The notes under the pieces were generated by a model. It ran no database searches. It was not told where the DNA came from and saw only the letters and a list, made by a program, of their open reading frames with translations. From Pseudomonadota bacterium (lineage in GTDB: Bacteria > Pseudomonadota > Gammaproteobacteria > Burkholderiales > Burkholderiaceae_C), in contig JAJZTW010000021.1 of the NCBI GenBank assembly GCA_021847345.1, positions 1-54,733 of the forward strand: DNA of 54,733 bases. The letters are read 5' to 3'. Positions 34,087 to 46,600 of the stretch are shown here, one piece after another (the stretch's first letter is position 1; every line of letters starts with the position of its first letter). The translations under genes and the position numbers were made by a program.

Positions 34087-34166
34087 GCGCCCCCAGGGCC
34101 GGGCCTGGGGCCCGACCCGCCCCCCGTGGGGGTCGAGAAAACTTGGGGCGGCCCTGCGTTTTCTCG
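34084..34166 (+). repeat. Structured intergenic repeat, copy B (short form)
   Basis: Starting at the TGA stop of the amidotransferase gene, 34084-34104 match the outer ends of copies C, D and E. A C-rich/G-rich mini-palindrome follows, then a 9-bp stem CGAGAAAAC (34134-34142) with GTTTTCTCG (34158-34166) around a 15-nt loop. The loop is identical to copy A and differs by one base from copies C and D, while the stem differs by paired changes. It could terminate transcription, although no separate T-run follows. Confidence 0.85.
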
Positions 34167-34424
34167 TGAGCAACTGCCCGGTTCGCAGGCGTCAGGGCGT
34201 CAGGGCGCCAGGGCGTTAGGTTTTCGTGATTCGTCGGCTGCGCGTCGGGCTTCGGCGACAAAACCCCTATTCGTGGGGTGTTTTGCTCGACAAAAACGTT
34301 AAGATTTACTGCGCAACCTCTTGGATTTACGCAATATTTGCGCAAAGGCTGCGGCGAGGCGCCGTGACGGGCCGAGCCGGCGGCCCCTGCGTCGAGGTTC
34401 CCCGGACCCCGCCCTCGCCCCGCC
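34167..34424. other. Intergenic region upstream of the GGDEF gene
   Basis: Together with copy B this makes a 338-nt gap. It has a direct GTCAGGGC repetition near 34190-34206 and a hairpin from CAAAACCCC (34259-34267) to GTTTTG (34280-34285). An AT-rich stretch at 34285-34345, including the palindrome TTTGCGCAAA, is probably the promoter zone of the diguanylate cyclase gene. No gene is supported. Confidence 0.45.
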
Positions 34425-35483
34425 ATGCCAGCCAGCGCCCTGAGTACCCAGCACACCGTCGAGCAAGCCAAGGCCCTGGCGTTCCGGGCCGTCGACTTCC
34501 TGGTCGAGCACGACGTTCCGCCCATCCCGCTGAGCTACGGGGTGGCCTACGAATACCTCAGCGGCGGCAGCCCGGAGCTGTGCCGCACGCTGGACGAATA
34601 CCTGCACAGTGGACGCCAGATCGACGCGTTCCTGCTGCGCGACCTGCACGAGCGCCACCTCGCGGTGGACCGCTCGACCCCGCTGCGCGGCGTGGGCAAC
34701 GACCTGCAGCAACTCCTCGGCGACCTGACCCACGACATCGAGGAGGCCGGCCGGGGGGCCGAGGAGTTCGGGCAGGCGCTGGACAGCACGCTGGGGCACC
34801 TGGCGGGCGACCGCGACACCCAGTCCCTGCGCGACATCGCGTCTGGCATGCTGGTGGCCACGCAGCAGGCGCGGCAGCGCAACCATCACTTGCAGCAACG
34901 CCTGCAGATCACCCTGGCGGAAAGCGAGAAACTCAAGGTCGAGCTCGAGCGGCACCGGCGCGAGGCGCTGATCGATCCGCTCACCGGACTGTGGAACCGG
35001 CGCGCTCTCGATCATGAGCTCGACGAGCTCATGGCCGTCGAGCCGGATGCGCCACTGAGCTTGCTGATGCTGGACGTGGACCACTTCAAGCGCATCAACG
35101 ACACCCATGGCCACGCGCTGGGCGACGCCGTGTTGCGTCATGTCGCCGAGGCCATTCGCAAATGCCTGCGCAGCGAGGACCACGCGGTTCGCTACGGTGG
35201 CGAGGAGTTCCTCGTGCTGCTGCCGCGCACGCCGCTGCTCGAAGCCGCGCAGGTGGCCGAGAATATTCGTGCCCGTGTGGCTTCGCTGCGCCTGCGGCGT
35301 CGAAGCGACAACCTGGTGCTCGACCCCTTCACGGTGTCGCTGGGCGTGGCCAGCCGCAGACCGGGAGACACACGCGAAACCCTGCTGCGGCGCACCGACC
35401 ACGCCATGTACCGCTCCAAGGGCATGGGGCGCAATCGCGTCAGCCTCGACGTCGACCAGGGTCTGTCGCCAGGCCACGCCTGA
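34425..35483 (+). CDS. Diguanylate cyclase (GGDEF domain)
   Basis: The 352-aa soluble protein has an N-terminal helical region (residues 1-180) with no recognised sensor domain, a coiled-coil linker (LQQRLQITLAESEKLKVELE), then a GGDEF domain beginning DPLTGLWNRRALD. The active site is GGEEF (258-262), a functional variant. RSED five residues before it is an intact RxxD inhibitory site, so product feedback is expected. It makes c-di-GMP. It is the first of four c-di-GMP genes within 14 kb. Confidence 0.93.
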   Translation: MPASALSTQHTVEQAKALAFRAVDFLVEHDVPPIPLSYGVAYEYLSGGSPELCRTLDEYLHSGRQIDAFLLRDLHERHLAVDRSTPLRGVGNDLQQLLGDLTHDIEEAGRGAEEFGQALDSTLGHLAGDRDTQSLRDIASGMLVATQQARQRNHHLQQRLQITLAESEKLKVELERHRREALIDPLTGLWNRRALDHELDELMAVEPDAPLSLLMLDVDHFKRINDTHGHALGDAVLRHVAEAIRKCLRSEDHAVRYGGEEFLVLLPRTPLLEAAQVAENIRARVASLRLRRRSDNLVLDPFTVSLGVASRRPGDTRETLLRRTDHAMYRSKGMGRNRVSLDVDQGLSPGHA

Positions 35484-35513
35484 GGCCGCGACCGGCCGGG
35501 CGCGCGCGGCGGG

Positions 35514-37130
35514 TCAATGCGCGCCGGCGGCCTCCGCCGATGTGCTGCCCGGCGTGCCGGGACGCACCAGCCAGACCATCACGATCATTCCCAGGAACAG
35601 CCACGCGCTGAGCCGGAACATCTCGTCCACCGAAATGGTCGAGGCCTGCACGTCGATCAGGCGGTTGATCAGGCCCAGCGCCTGCTCGTGCGTCAGGCCA
35701 CCGGCCTGCAGCATGCGCAGCACGGCGGCCGACGGCGCGTGCCCGGCGGTGATGTGCATGGCGAGCTGCTCGTGGTGCAGCGTGGCGCGGTTGTCCCACA
35801 GCGTGGTGTAGATCGATGCCCCGAACGAGCCGGCGGTGATGCGCGCGAAATTCGACAGCCCGGCGGCCGAGGCCACTCGCGTGGGCGCCAGGCCACCGAG
35901 GATGATGGCCAGCAGCGGGATGAAGAAGGTCGCGGTGGCGATTCCCTGCACCAGCGTGGGCAGCGAGTACTGCCAGTAGGTGTCGCCGGCGGTGAAGCGC
36001 GAGCGCATCCAGAACACCAGCGCGAACACCAGGAAGGAAAACGAGGTCACCCAGCGCGTATCGATGCGGTGCGAGTAGCGCCCGACGAAGGGCATGAACA
36101 CGAGCGCGAACAGCCCGACCCAGGCCAGCACGCCGCCGGCCTCGGTGGCCGTGTAGCCGACGTACTCCTGCAGCCACAGCGGCAGCAGCACCAGCGAGCC
36201 GAAGTACATGCCGTAGGCCAGCGCCAGCATGACCGTGCCGAGGGTGAAGTTGGGCAGCGCGAACAGGGTCAGGTCGACCACCGGATGGGTGTCGTGCAGT
36301 TCCCAGATCAGGAACAGCACGAAGCCCACGACCGCGGCCACGGCGAGCGCGATGATGGTGGTGGAGCCGAACCAGTCGAGCTCCTGGCCCTTGTCGAGCA
36401 TGACCTGCAACGAGCCGACCCAGATCACCAGCAGCGCCAGCCCGGTCCAGTCGATGGGCAGCTTGCGCGTGGGGGTCTCGCGCTGGCGGTAGATGGCCAG
36501 CGTGATCAGGCTGCACACCACGCCGACCGGAACGTTGATGTAGAAGATCCAGGGCCAGGAGATGTTGTCGGTGATCCAGCCGCCGAGCAGCGGCCCGGCG
36601 ATCGGGGCCACCAGCGTGGTCATCGACCACATCGCCAGCGCCATGCCTGCCCGCTCGGTGCGGTAGCTCGACAGCAGCAGGGTCTGCGACAGCGGGATCA
36701 TCGGCCCCGCCGACGCGCCCTGCAACACGCGGAACAGGATCAGCACGCTCAGGGTCGGCGCCTGGCCGCACAGGAACGAGAACAGCGTGAACAGCGCGAT
36801 GCTGGCCAGGAACGTGCGCACGGCGCCGAAGCGCTGGGTGAGAAAGCCGGTCAGCGGCACCGCGATGGCGTTGGCCACGCCGAAGGAGGTGATCACCCAC
36901 GTGCCCTGGGACGCGCTGACCCCCATGTCGCCGGCGATCGACGGGATCGACACGTTGGCGATCGAGGTGTCGAGCACGTTCATGAACGTGGCCAGGCTCA
37001 GCGCGATGGTGCCCACGACCAGCGCGCCGCCCTGCAGCGGGCGAAGGTGTGCGGGAGTCGTTCCGGCAGCAGCGGGGCGAGGGGTGGCGGGCTCGCCCGC
37101 GGGGGCGTCGGCCGGAGGGTTCGGGTTCAT
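35514..37130 (-). CDS. DHA2-family multidrug efflux MFS transporter (EmrB-like)
   Basis: The 538-aa permease has 14 predicted membrane segments. ATFMNVLDTSIANVSIPSIA in the first helix is the DHA2 motif (LDxTIVNVALP type). GASAGPMIPLSQTLLL and the motif-C stretch near helix 5 (APIAGPLLGGWITDNISWPW) are clear. Such pumps usually work with an EmrA-type adaptor and an outer-membrane channel, but neither gene is next to it. It is divergent from a MarR regulator over 48 nt that contain a likely operator, so drug- or phenol-induced derepression is expected. Confidence 0.92.
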   Translation of the reverse strand: MNPNPPADAPAGEPATPRPAAAGTTPAHLRPLQGGALVVGTIALSLATFMNVLDTSIANVSIPSIAGDMGVSASQGTWVITSFGVANAIAVPLTGFLTQRFGAVRTFLASIALFTLFSFLCGQAPTLSVLILFRVLQGASAGPMIPLSQTLLLSSYRTERAGMALAMWSMTTLVAPIAGPLLGGWITDNISWPWIFYINVPVGVVCSLITLAIYRQRETPTRKLPIDWTGLALLVIWVGSLQVMLDKGQELDWFGSTTIIALAVAAVVGFVLFLIWELHDTHPVVDLTLFALPNFTLGTVMLALAYGMYFGSLVLLPLWLQEYVGYTATEAGGVLAWVGLFALVFMPFVGRYSHRIDTRWVTSFSFLVFALVFWMRSRFTAGDTYWQYSLPTLVQGIATATFFIPLLAIILGGLAPTRVASAAGLSNFARITAGSFGASIYTTLWDNRATLHHEQLAMHITAGHAPSAAVLRMLQAGGLTHEQALGLINRLIDVQASTISVDEMFRLSAWLFLGMIVMVWLVRPGTPGSTSAEAAGAH

Positions 37131-37152
37131 CGGGATGCGGGGGTATTTATAT

Positions 37153-37173
37153 CAAATGTTATCATCACGTTTG
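37153..37173. promoter_or_regulatory. Probable MarR operator
   Basis: CAAATGTTAT (37153-37162) and ATCACGTTTG (37164-37173) form an imperfect palindrome, 8 of 10 positions paired, centred on 37163. On the minus strand TATAAA, a likely -10 box of the efflux gene, lies at its edge. A MarR dimer here could repress both divergent genes. Confidence 0.5.
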
Positions 37174-37178
37174 TTTCT

Positions 37179-37697
37179 ATGCCGTCGGGCCCCGGCCTGG
37201 CGCGCTCCGCACAGCCGCCGATGGACCGCCAGCGCAATTTCGGATTCCTGCTCGCCGAGCTCAACCGGCGCTACGTGCGCCTGTTCGAGCAGCTTGCGCA
37301 GGGCACCGGGCTGACCCTGACCACCTGCCGCGTGCTCGCCTACCTGGAGCGTCACCAGGGCATCAGCCAGACGCGCCTGGCCGAGCTCGCGGCCATCGAG
37401 CCCATGTCCCTGGTGCGCGTGCTCGACCGACTGCAGGCCGAGGGCCTGGTGCGGCGGCGCCGCGACCTCGCCGACCGGCGCGCGCACCGCCTCGAGCTGT
37501 GCGCGCCCGCACAACCGGTGCTGGAGCGAATCCGTGAGCTGTCGCGGCGCGCGCGCGAGCAGGTCTTCGCCGGCGTCGAGCCGGCCGAGCGCGACGCCTT
37601 CCTGGACCTGCTCGAGAAACTGAGCGACAACCTGGACGCCAGCCGCCTGTCGGAGCCGGGCGGACGCGCCCGCGGCGAAGCCGGCGCGGGCCGCTGA
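37179..37697 (+). CDS. MarR-family transcriptional regulator
   Basis: The 172-aa protein has the MarR winged helix: TCRVLAYLERHQGISQTRLA, ELAAIEPMSLVRVLDRL (recognition helix) and LVRRRRDLADRRAHR (wing with the DRR signature). N- and C-terminal helices form the dimer. Starts at 37179 and 37221 are both possible; 37221 gives 158 aa, nearer the family norm. The C-terminal Gly/Arg tail is low-complexity. It is divergent from the EmrB-like pump, its likely target, as in EmrR systems. Confidence 0.9.
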   Translation: MPSGPGLARSAQPPMDRQRNFGFLLAELNRRYVRLFEQLAQGTGLTLTTCRVLAYLERHQGISQTRLAELAAIEPMSLVRVLDRLQAEGLVRRRRDLADRRAHRLELCAPAQPVLERIRELSRRAREQVFAGVEPAERDAFLDLLEKLSDNLDASRLSEPGGRARGEAGAGR

Positions 37698-37820
37698 CCG
37701 GGGCCGCGCGGCGTGGCGTAGCATGGCAAGCGCGCCGCGCCCCGGCTGCGCATGCGCCTGCTGGCCGGGCGCGAACCGACGCAGCCGCGTTGCCCGTTTT
37801 GGCGCCTTGTCGCATTTGCC

Positions 37821-38693
37821 ATGAACCTGCTCCATCGCCGTTTCGCTCGGCTGTGTGCCGTACTGGCCGCATGCCTCGTCTGCAGCCTTGCGGTCGCCGC
37901 GGCCCCCGCCGCGCAGGCAGGAACGGTGTATACCGTCGCCGTGGTGCCGCAGTTCGCTCCCGTGCGCGTGTACGAGGATTGGCGCCCGTTTCTCGATGCC
38001 CTGCAGAAGGCCACCGGGCTCAGGTTTCACCTGGTGACCTACTCGAGCATCCCGAAGTTCGAAGCTGCGTATGTCAAGGGCACGCCTGATTTCGCCTTCA
38101 TGAATCCCTACGACTTGGTCGTCGCGCATCGCGCGCGCGGCTACCGGCCGCTGGTGCGTGACACCAGGCCCCTGAGCGGAATCCTGGTCGTGCGTGCCGA
38201 CTCGGACATCCACGAGCTGGCGCAGCTGGCCGGCAAGCAGGTGGGCTTCCCGGCGCCGAACGCCTTCGGTGCGTCGCTGTACATGCGCGCGCTGCTGCAA
38301 CGCCAGGGCGTGCGCATCGACCCGGTCTATCTCGGCACGCACCAGAACGTGTACCGCGCGGTGGCGCGCGGCGACGTCGTGGCCGGCGGCGCAGTGCACG
38401 CCACGCTGATGCGCGAGCCGGTCGCGCTGCGCCAGTTGCTGCGCGTGATCTATGTCACGCCGAGCACCGCGCCCCACGCGCTGGCCGTCAACCCGCGCGT
38501 ACCCGACGCGGTGGCCAGGCGGGTGCAGCAAGCCATCCTCGGCATGCCCGCTCGCGCCGCGGACGCCACGTTGTTGCTGCACGTGCAGATGCCGCATCCG
38601 GTGCAGGCGAACTACCGGCGCGACTACGCACCGCTGGAGCGCCTGCACCTGGAGCGCTTCTATGTGCGCCCGCAAGTCGGCGACGCACGCTGA
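37821..38693 (+). CDS. PhnD-like phosphate/phosphonate substrate-binding protein
   Basis: The 290-aa periplasmic protein has a signal peptide (LCAVLAACLVCSLAVAAAPA), then TVAVVPQFAPVRVYEDWRPF, FHLVTYSSIPKFEAAYVKG and DFAFMNPYDLVVA, the PhnD/PtxB-type binding fold. LAGKQVGFPAPNAFGASLYM is the conserved hinge segment. No ABC permease or ATPase is adjacent. Instead a hybrid histidine kinase starts 12 nt downstream, so this protein is probably the ligand-binding half of a sensor. Ligand is unknown; phosphonate-type or other oxyanions are possible. Confidence 0.87.
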   Translation: MNLLHRRFARLCAVLAACLVCSLAVAAAPAAQAGTVYTVAVVPQFAPVRVYEDWRPFLDALQKATGLRFHLVTYSSIPKFEAAYVKGTPDFAFMNPYDLVVAHRARGYRPLVRDTRPLSGILVVRADSDIHELAQLAGKQVGFPAPNAFGASLYMRALLQRQGVRIDPVYLGTHQNVYRAVARGDVVAGGAVHATLMREPVALRQLLRVIYVTPSTAPHALAVNPRVPDAVARRVQQAILGMPARAADATLLLHVQMPHPVQANYRRDYAPLERLHLERFYVRPQVGDAR

Positions 38694-38705
38694 GCCGGGC
38701 GATCG

Positions 38706-41786
<3,081 letters not shown>

Positions 41787-41789
<3 letters not shown>

Positions 41790-41811
41790 GCGCCCCCAGG
41801 GCCGGGCTGCG
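41787..41811 (+). repeat. Partial copy E of the structured repeat
   Basis: Twenty-five bases from the TGA stop of the histidine kinase gene match the outer end of copies C and D. The rest of the element, including the covarying hairpin, is missing. It is a truncated copy between two convergent genes. Confidence 0.7.
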
Positions 41812-41840
41812 GTGAGGGCCCTCGAGGCCGGCCTGCGGGG

Positions 41841-43148
41841 TCAGGCTCGGGCCTGGTCGGGCCGTTCGCTGTGGCCGCCGTCGGAAGCCGTCGGAACGAG
41901 TTCAGGCACGCGCTCGCGCCAGAGCTCCTGCCAGCGCGGCAACTGCTCCCCGGCCAGCGGGCGCGAGATGAAATAGCCTTGCGCCAGGTGCACCCCGTGG
42001 GAGCGACAGAAATCCCAGTCGAGGCGATCCTCGATGCCCTCGGCGACCACTCGCATGCCCAGGGCCTGGCCGAGTCGGGTGCACGAGTCGAACAGCACCG
42101 TGCCGCGCAGCGACGCGTGCGCGGCGTGGGTGAAGTCGCGATCGATCTTGATCTCGTCGAACACCGCGTCGCGCAGCTTGGACAAGGTGGAGTAGCCGCT
42201 GCCGAAGTCGTCGATGGACAACGCAAAGCGCCGCAGTCGCAGCCGGCTCATGATCTCGACCAGCAGCCGGGGATCGTCGCCCAGTTCGCTTTCCGTGACC
42301 TCGATCACCAGCTCCTCGGGTTGCGTGCCATGGTGCCGCGCGCGCTCGCTGACCAGGTCGGCGAAGCCCAGGTCCCCCAGGTCTCGCGCCGACGCATTCA
42401 CCGACATCGACAGCGCCAGGCCCTGGGCGCGCCATCGTGCCTGCTGTGCGAGGGAGGTCTCGAGCACGCTGCGCGTGAGCTCGCTGATCGCACCACAGGA
42501 TTCCGCCAGGGGCACGAAGCGATCCGGCGTGATCAGCCCGTGCGCCGCATGCCGCCAGCGCGCGAGGGCCTCGACGCCGACCAGGCGGCCGTCGCGCAGG
42601 TCCACCTTCGGCTGGTACATGCAGCCGATGTCGCCGCGCGCCAGCGCCTGGCGCAGCGCCTGTTCATCGGGCTGCCAGCCGGCGTCACCGCCGGCGCTCG
42701 TCGCACGCGCATCGGCGCAGCCCCAGGGCAGCGCCTGGAGCTGCTCGAGGCGCGGCGGCTTGGTCAGCGTGCCGGGCACGTTCAGTCCGTGCGAGCGCGC
42801 CAACTGCATCACCGACTCCAGCACTTCGGGCGCCTCGCCGCTGAACGGAACGACGCAGCCCGCGTATCCGATGTCGGCCAGGTGGCGAAAAAACGCCATG
42901 CCGTCGATTCCGGGCATGTTCAGGTCCACCACGATGCCGTCGAATTCGCGCGCGTGCTCACGCAGTCGCTCCAGCGCGGCTGCCGGGTCCGTCTCGCCGA
43001 CGGCTTCGAAGGCGCCGATGCGGCCCAGCATCAAGCCCAGCAGCGTGGCCATGAACGCATCGTCGTCGACGATCAGCACCCGCGACGCCTGCGTCGCCTC
43101 GCCCGCGCTTGCGGCGCGCTCGGGCGATGGCGGGGTGGTCGTGGGCAT
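41841..43148 (-). CDS. Response regulator with EAL phosphodiesterase domain
   Basis: The 435-aa protein has a receiver domain (VLIVDDDAF; phospho-acceptor Asp75 in VVDLNMPGIDG; Ser in VVPFSGE; Lys in LTKPP), then an EAL domain. The EAL motif is GVEALARW (about 192). Other catalytic pieces are all present: SVNASARDL, VIEVTESEL, SIDDFGSGYS, EIKIDRDF, EGIED and QGYFISRPL. It should hydrolyse c-di-GMP when phosphorylated. The gene is convergent with the hybrid kinase, whose HPt domain could phosphorylate it. The upstream region 43149-43303 probably holds its promoter. Confidence 0.94.
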   Translation of the reverse strand: MPTTTPPSPERAASAGEATQASRVLIVDDDAFMATLLGLMLGRIGAFEAVGETDPAAALERLREHAREFDGIVVDLNMPGIDGMAFFRHLADIGYAGCVVPFSGEAPEVLESVMQLARSHGLNVPGTLTKPPRLEQLQALPWGCADARATSAGGDAGWQPDEQALRQALARGDIGCMYQPKVDLRDGRLVGVEALARWRHAAHGLITPDRFVPLAESCGAISELTRSVLETSLAQQARWRAQGLALSMSVNASARDLGDLGFADLVSERARHHGTQPEELVIEVTESELGDDPRLLVEIMSRLRLRRFALSIDDFGSGYSTLSKLRDAVFDEIKIDRDFTHAAHASLRGTVLFDSCTRLGQALGMRVVAEGIEDRLDWDFCRSHGVHLAQGYFISRPLAGEQLPRWQELWRERVPELVPTASDGGHSERPDQARA

Positions 43149-43303
43149 GGGCGGCGCGAGCGGGACATCGTTCGCGCATTGAGCTCGCGCGAAGATGGCT
43201 TTTCGACGAAGCTTACGCTAACGCGGGATTGCCGGGTTTGGTCAAGCGCCAGGGAAGTTCGTCGTCCAGTGCACTATTGCACAGGTTTGCGGAATTTTTC
43301 GGC

Positions 43304-43466
43304 TCTCAAGCAATCGCCGGGCCGCCCCAAGATTGCTTGACCCCCACGGGGGATGAGGCCGGACCAGCTGCTGTGCCTGCGCACAGCAGCGCGCCGGCCG
43401 AATCCGAGCAGCCTGCAAGCTGCGAGGTGGAACGGGCTGGGCGCAGCCCGGCCCTGGGGGCGCTCA
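43304..43466 (-). repeat. Structured intergenic repeat, copy D (long form)
   Basis: This is the second long copy, nearly identical to 1-162 about 43 kb away. On the minus strand it begins TGAGCGCCCCC and ends with the 10-bp stem (43331-43340 with 43306-43315) around a 15-nt loop (43316-43330). Unlike copy C it is not directly at a gene end: repeat G and about 110 nt of other sequence separate it from the stop of the GGDEF/EAL gene. Confidence 0.88.
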
Positions 43467-43629
43467 GAAGGTGTGAATGAATCGGCCGTGGCCGAGGGGC
43501 CGACCAGGGGCGCTGCCATGAAGGCGCAAACCGCAGTCGTAGCACCTGCTACGGCGAGGATTTGCAACCCACAGGGCGGCGTCCAGGGGCGGTCCAGCGG
43601 GCATGGGGGATTCGTTCACACCTTCTCAG
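43463..43629. repeat. 21-nt imperfect inverted repeat bracketing a hairpin
   Basis: Positions 43463-43483 and 43609-43629 are reverse complements at 19 of 21 bases. The right arm overlaps the stop codon of the GGDEF/EAL gene. Between them lies an imperfect hairpin (GCAAA 43526-43530, GTAGC 43539-43543, GCTAC 43548-43552, TTTGC 43561-43565) with a 4-nt loop. The arrangement resembles a small non-autonomous mobile element or a large RNA hairpin, but no target duplication was found. Confidence 0.6.
43467..43513 (-). repeat. Intergenic repeat G (inverse copy of 21460-21506)
   Basis: About 45 of 47 bases match the reverse complement of 21460-21506, including the TCGGCC..GGCCGA palindrome with one change. 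It abuts copy D. The two repeats share the GCGCCCC start, so they may be modules of one repeat family. Confidence 0.7.
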
Positions 43630-46600
43630 GCCTGCACGTGGCGCCGCGCGGGGTCGGCCTCGTTGGCGGCTTCCTCCGCATCGCCCCTTTCGTCGCCGGC
43701 GGCGCCCATGCTCCAGCTGAGCTGGTGCAGCGCGCGCACCAGGCGGTCGGACGCGCGGTCCAGCGCGCCCGCGCCCAGGCTGGCCAGCACCTGTTCGCGG
43801 CGGTCCGCCTCCTGCGCCTCGCGCAGCAACTCGCCGGCCTGCCGGTGGAACTCGGTGTGCAGGTGCCGCGCACGCTGAAAGGCCGTTCGCGTGGCGGGCC
43901 AGATGGTGTCCGCGTGTCGGCGCATCCAGCGTCCCAGCAGGCAGGCATCGTCGCGGCACACCACGCGCCACTGCAGCGCCGAGCCCTCGCCGCGCAGGCT
44001 GCGCATCAAGGTGTCGCGGTACTGCTGGTGGGACACGATGATGCGCTGCCAGTCCAGCGGCGCGATGTCCCGGCTGTACAGCAGCGCCTGGCGCCCCAGC
44101 GCGGTATCGGGGCTGCCGGCATCGAGTTCCCAATGCCAGGTCTGCAGCCACGCCGCGAGTTTCTCGGCCGGCATCGGGTGGGCCAGCGCGTAGCCCTGGC
44201 CGCGCTCGACCCCCAGCGCCAGCGCCATCTCGACCAGTTCCGGGCTTTCCAGGCCCTCCATGGTCACCTGCATGTTCAGGCCCTGGGCCATGCGCACCAG
44301 CGCGCCGACGAAGGAGATGGTCTTCACCGGCTCTTCCTGCGCCTGCTGCACGATGTGCTGGTCGATCTTCACCGTGTGGAAGGGCAGGCTGCGCATGCGC
44401 CGCAGGCTGCTGTAGCCCGAACCCAGGTCGTCCATGATCAGGCGCACGCCCAGGCGCGAAAGGCTGGCGATGGCCTCGTCGCGGCGCTGGCTGTCGAACT
44501 GGTCCTCGTGGGTCTCCAGCAGTTCCAGGTGCAGGCGCGAGGCGTCGATGCGGCTGTGCTCCAGGGCCTGCGCGATCCACTGCGGGCATTCCGGATCCAT
44601 CAGCACGCTGGGCGGCAGGTTCAGGCTGGCGCCCAGGCGCAGGCCCTGCGCGTCCCAGGCGCGCAGCCAGTGCAGGGTCAGCTCGAGCCCCTTGCGGAAC
44701 AGGATGCGCAATTCGTGGTTGCCGAAGGCTTCCAGGAAGGCGCCGGGATGCAGCACCGTGTCGCCGTCCTGCAGGCGCGCCAGCACCTCGACCTCGTCGG
44801 GCTGACCGGTCAGCAGGTTGACCAGCGGCTGTACGTGCAGGCGCAGGCCTCCGCCGTACAGCAGGTCGTGCAGGCGGCTGCGCCGGGTGGCCGCGATCGG
44901 GTGCTGGGTCGGGCCTCCGAGGGCGCGCTGGAACGCCGGCCCCAGGTGATGCTGCGCCGATTCGAGCCACATGCGCATGCCCGCAGCCTCGAATTGCCCG
45001 GGATGTCGTCCGAGCAGCGTGATCACCTGGTGCACGTGGCCGTGGCGGTCGAGCAGCGGAATCGCCGCTGCGCTGCGCACGCCGAAGCGGCTCGCGATGG
45101 GGCCGTAGCCGTCCATCGCCGATTCGTTGGCGTCGGTGGCGATCACGCCGCTGCTCCACGCGCGCTGCGTGGCTCCCGGGCGCTCCAGCGCACCGCGCCG
45201 GAAGTCGGGATCGAGCCCGGCGTCGCGCAGCGCCTGCAGGTAGGCCTGCGCCTCGCCGAATCCGAACTCCAGCACATAGCGGTTGTCGGCATCGGGCCTG
45301 CCGCAGGCCACGCCGCACACTCCGGGCAGCTCGCCCAGGTGGGCCACCACGTGGCGCGGCAACTGCCCCGACTGCTCCCATGCGCCCAGGCGCAGCTCCA
45401 TGGCCGCCAGGTGCGCCTGGCGCTGGTGCTGGACCTCCAGCGCGCCGCGTTGGGCCGCCTGCAGGTCGAGCGCCACGCGCTGCTGCAGCAGGGTCTGCAG
45501 GCGCACGCGGGCATCCAGGCGAAGCGGAAGGCGCTGCGTGGCGCGCTGCAGCGCCGCCCCGTACTGGCTCAGCGCTGCCATCGAGGCCGCGCCATCGACG
45601 CCGATCATCGCGTGCACGCGCCCCAGGCGCAGCGCCGCCAGCTCCTGCTCGTGGCGCTGCAGCCGCGGCTGCAGCAGGCGCCGCAGATGCCGCTGCTGGT
45701 GCTGCTTGAGGCCCTGCACCTCCGGTTCCGTGAGCATCGCCAGGATGCGCGCGTTGGCGCTGTCCGGCGCAAGCTGGCGCCAGTAGGACTCGACGAATTC
45801 CTCGTCCACCGCGACCAGCTCGGCCTGCACCTTGTCGAGCAGCTCCGCGGCCGCCTCGCCGTGAGGGTCGAGTTCGTCCTCCTGCGCGTCGTCCACCTGC
45901 TCGCCGCTGAGCAGCCACCAGCGCTGACGCCGCCCCTTGGCCGCCTTGGTCGCGTACAACGCGCCGTCGGCCTGGCGCAGCAGCGTGTCGGGCTCCTCGC
46001 CATGCTCGGGGTACAGCGCCAGGCCCATGCTCATGCCGACATCGGCCAGCACCCCCGGGCCCAGCTCGAAAGGCTCCTCGACCGCACGGTGCAGGCGCGC
46101 CAGCACGGTGGCCAGCACCTGGCGCGGGTGCGCCGCGTCGAGCTCGTCGAGCACCAGCACGAATTCATCGCCCCCCAGGCGGGCCAGCAGGTCCGATTCG
46201 CGCAACTGGGCCTGCAGGCGCGCGCCGAGCTGCTGCAGCAGGCGGTCGCCGGCGGCGTGTCCGTAGGTGTCGTTGACCGGCTTGAAGTCGTCCAGGTCGA
46301 GCACGCCGATGGCCAGCTGGTGCCCGCCGCGGCGCGCGCGCGCCATCGCATGCGGCAGGTGCTGTTCGAGCGCCAGCCGGTTGGCCAGCCCGGTCAGCGC
46401 GTCGTGGCGCGCCAGATGTGCCTGCTCCGACTCGCGCGCCTGCAGCATCTGCTTGAGGTCGATCTCGGTCAGCGCCTGGCTGATCAGATCCGCGGTGCGT
46501 ACCAGCGTGTCCTGCACGATGGCGTCGAGGTCCGCGCTGTCGTTGGCCACCAGGACCAGCATCGCCCACAGGCGCCCCGAGCGGCGCAGCGGCAGGGTCA

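Larger units (their letters stand above)
43149..43625. other. Repeat-rich intergenic region
   Basis: This 477-nt region has no supported gene. The first 155 nt (43149-43303) are the likely promoter zone of the REC-EAL gene, with a TTGACC hexamer on the minus strand (43245-43240). The remainder is a mosaic of repeats: copy D, repeat G, an imperfect GCAAA/TTTGC hairpin, and a 21-nt inverted repeat that brackets 43463-43629. Confidence 0.6.

Noticed and set aside
34259-34285. Hairpin as a classical terminator or riboswitch before the GGDEF gene
   Set aside because: The stem contains a bulge and no T-run follows in either direction; no known c-di-GMP riboswitch core could be traced in the leader.
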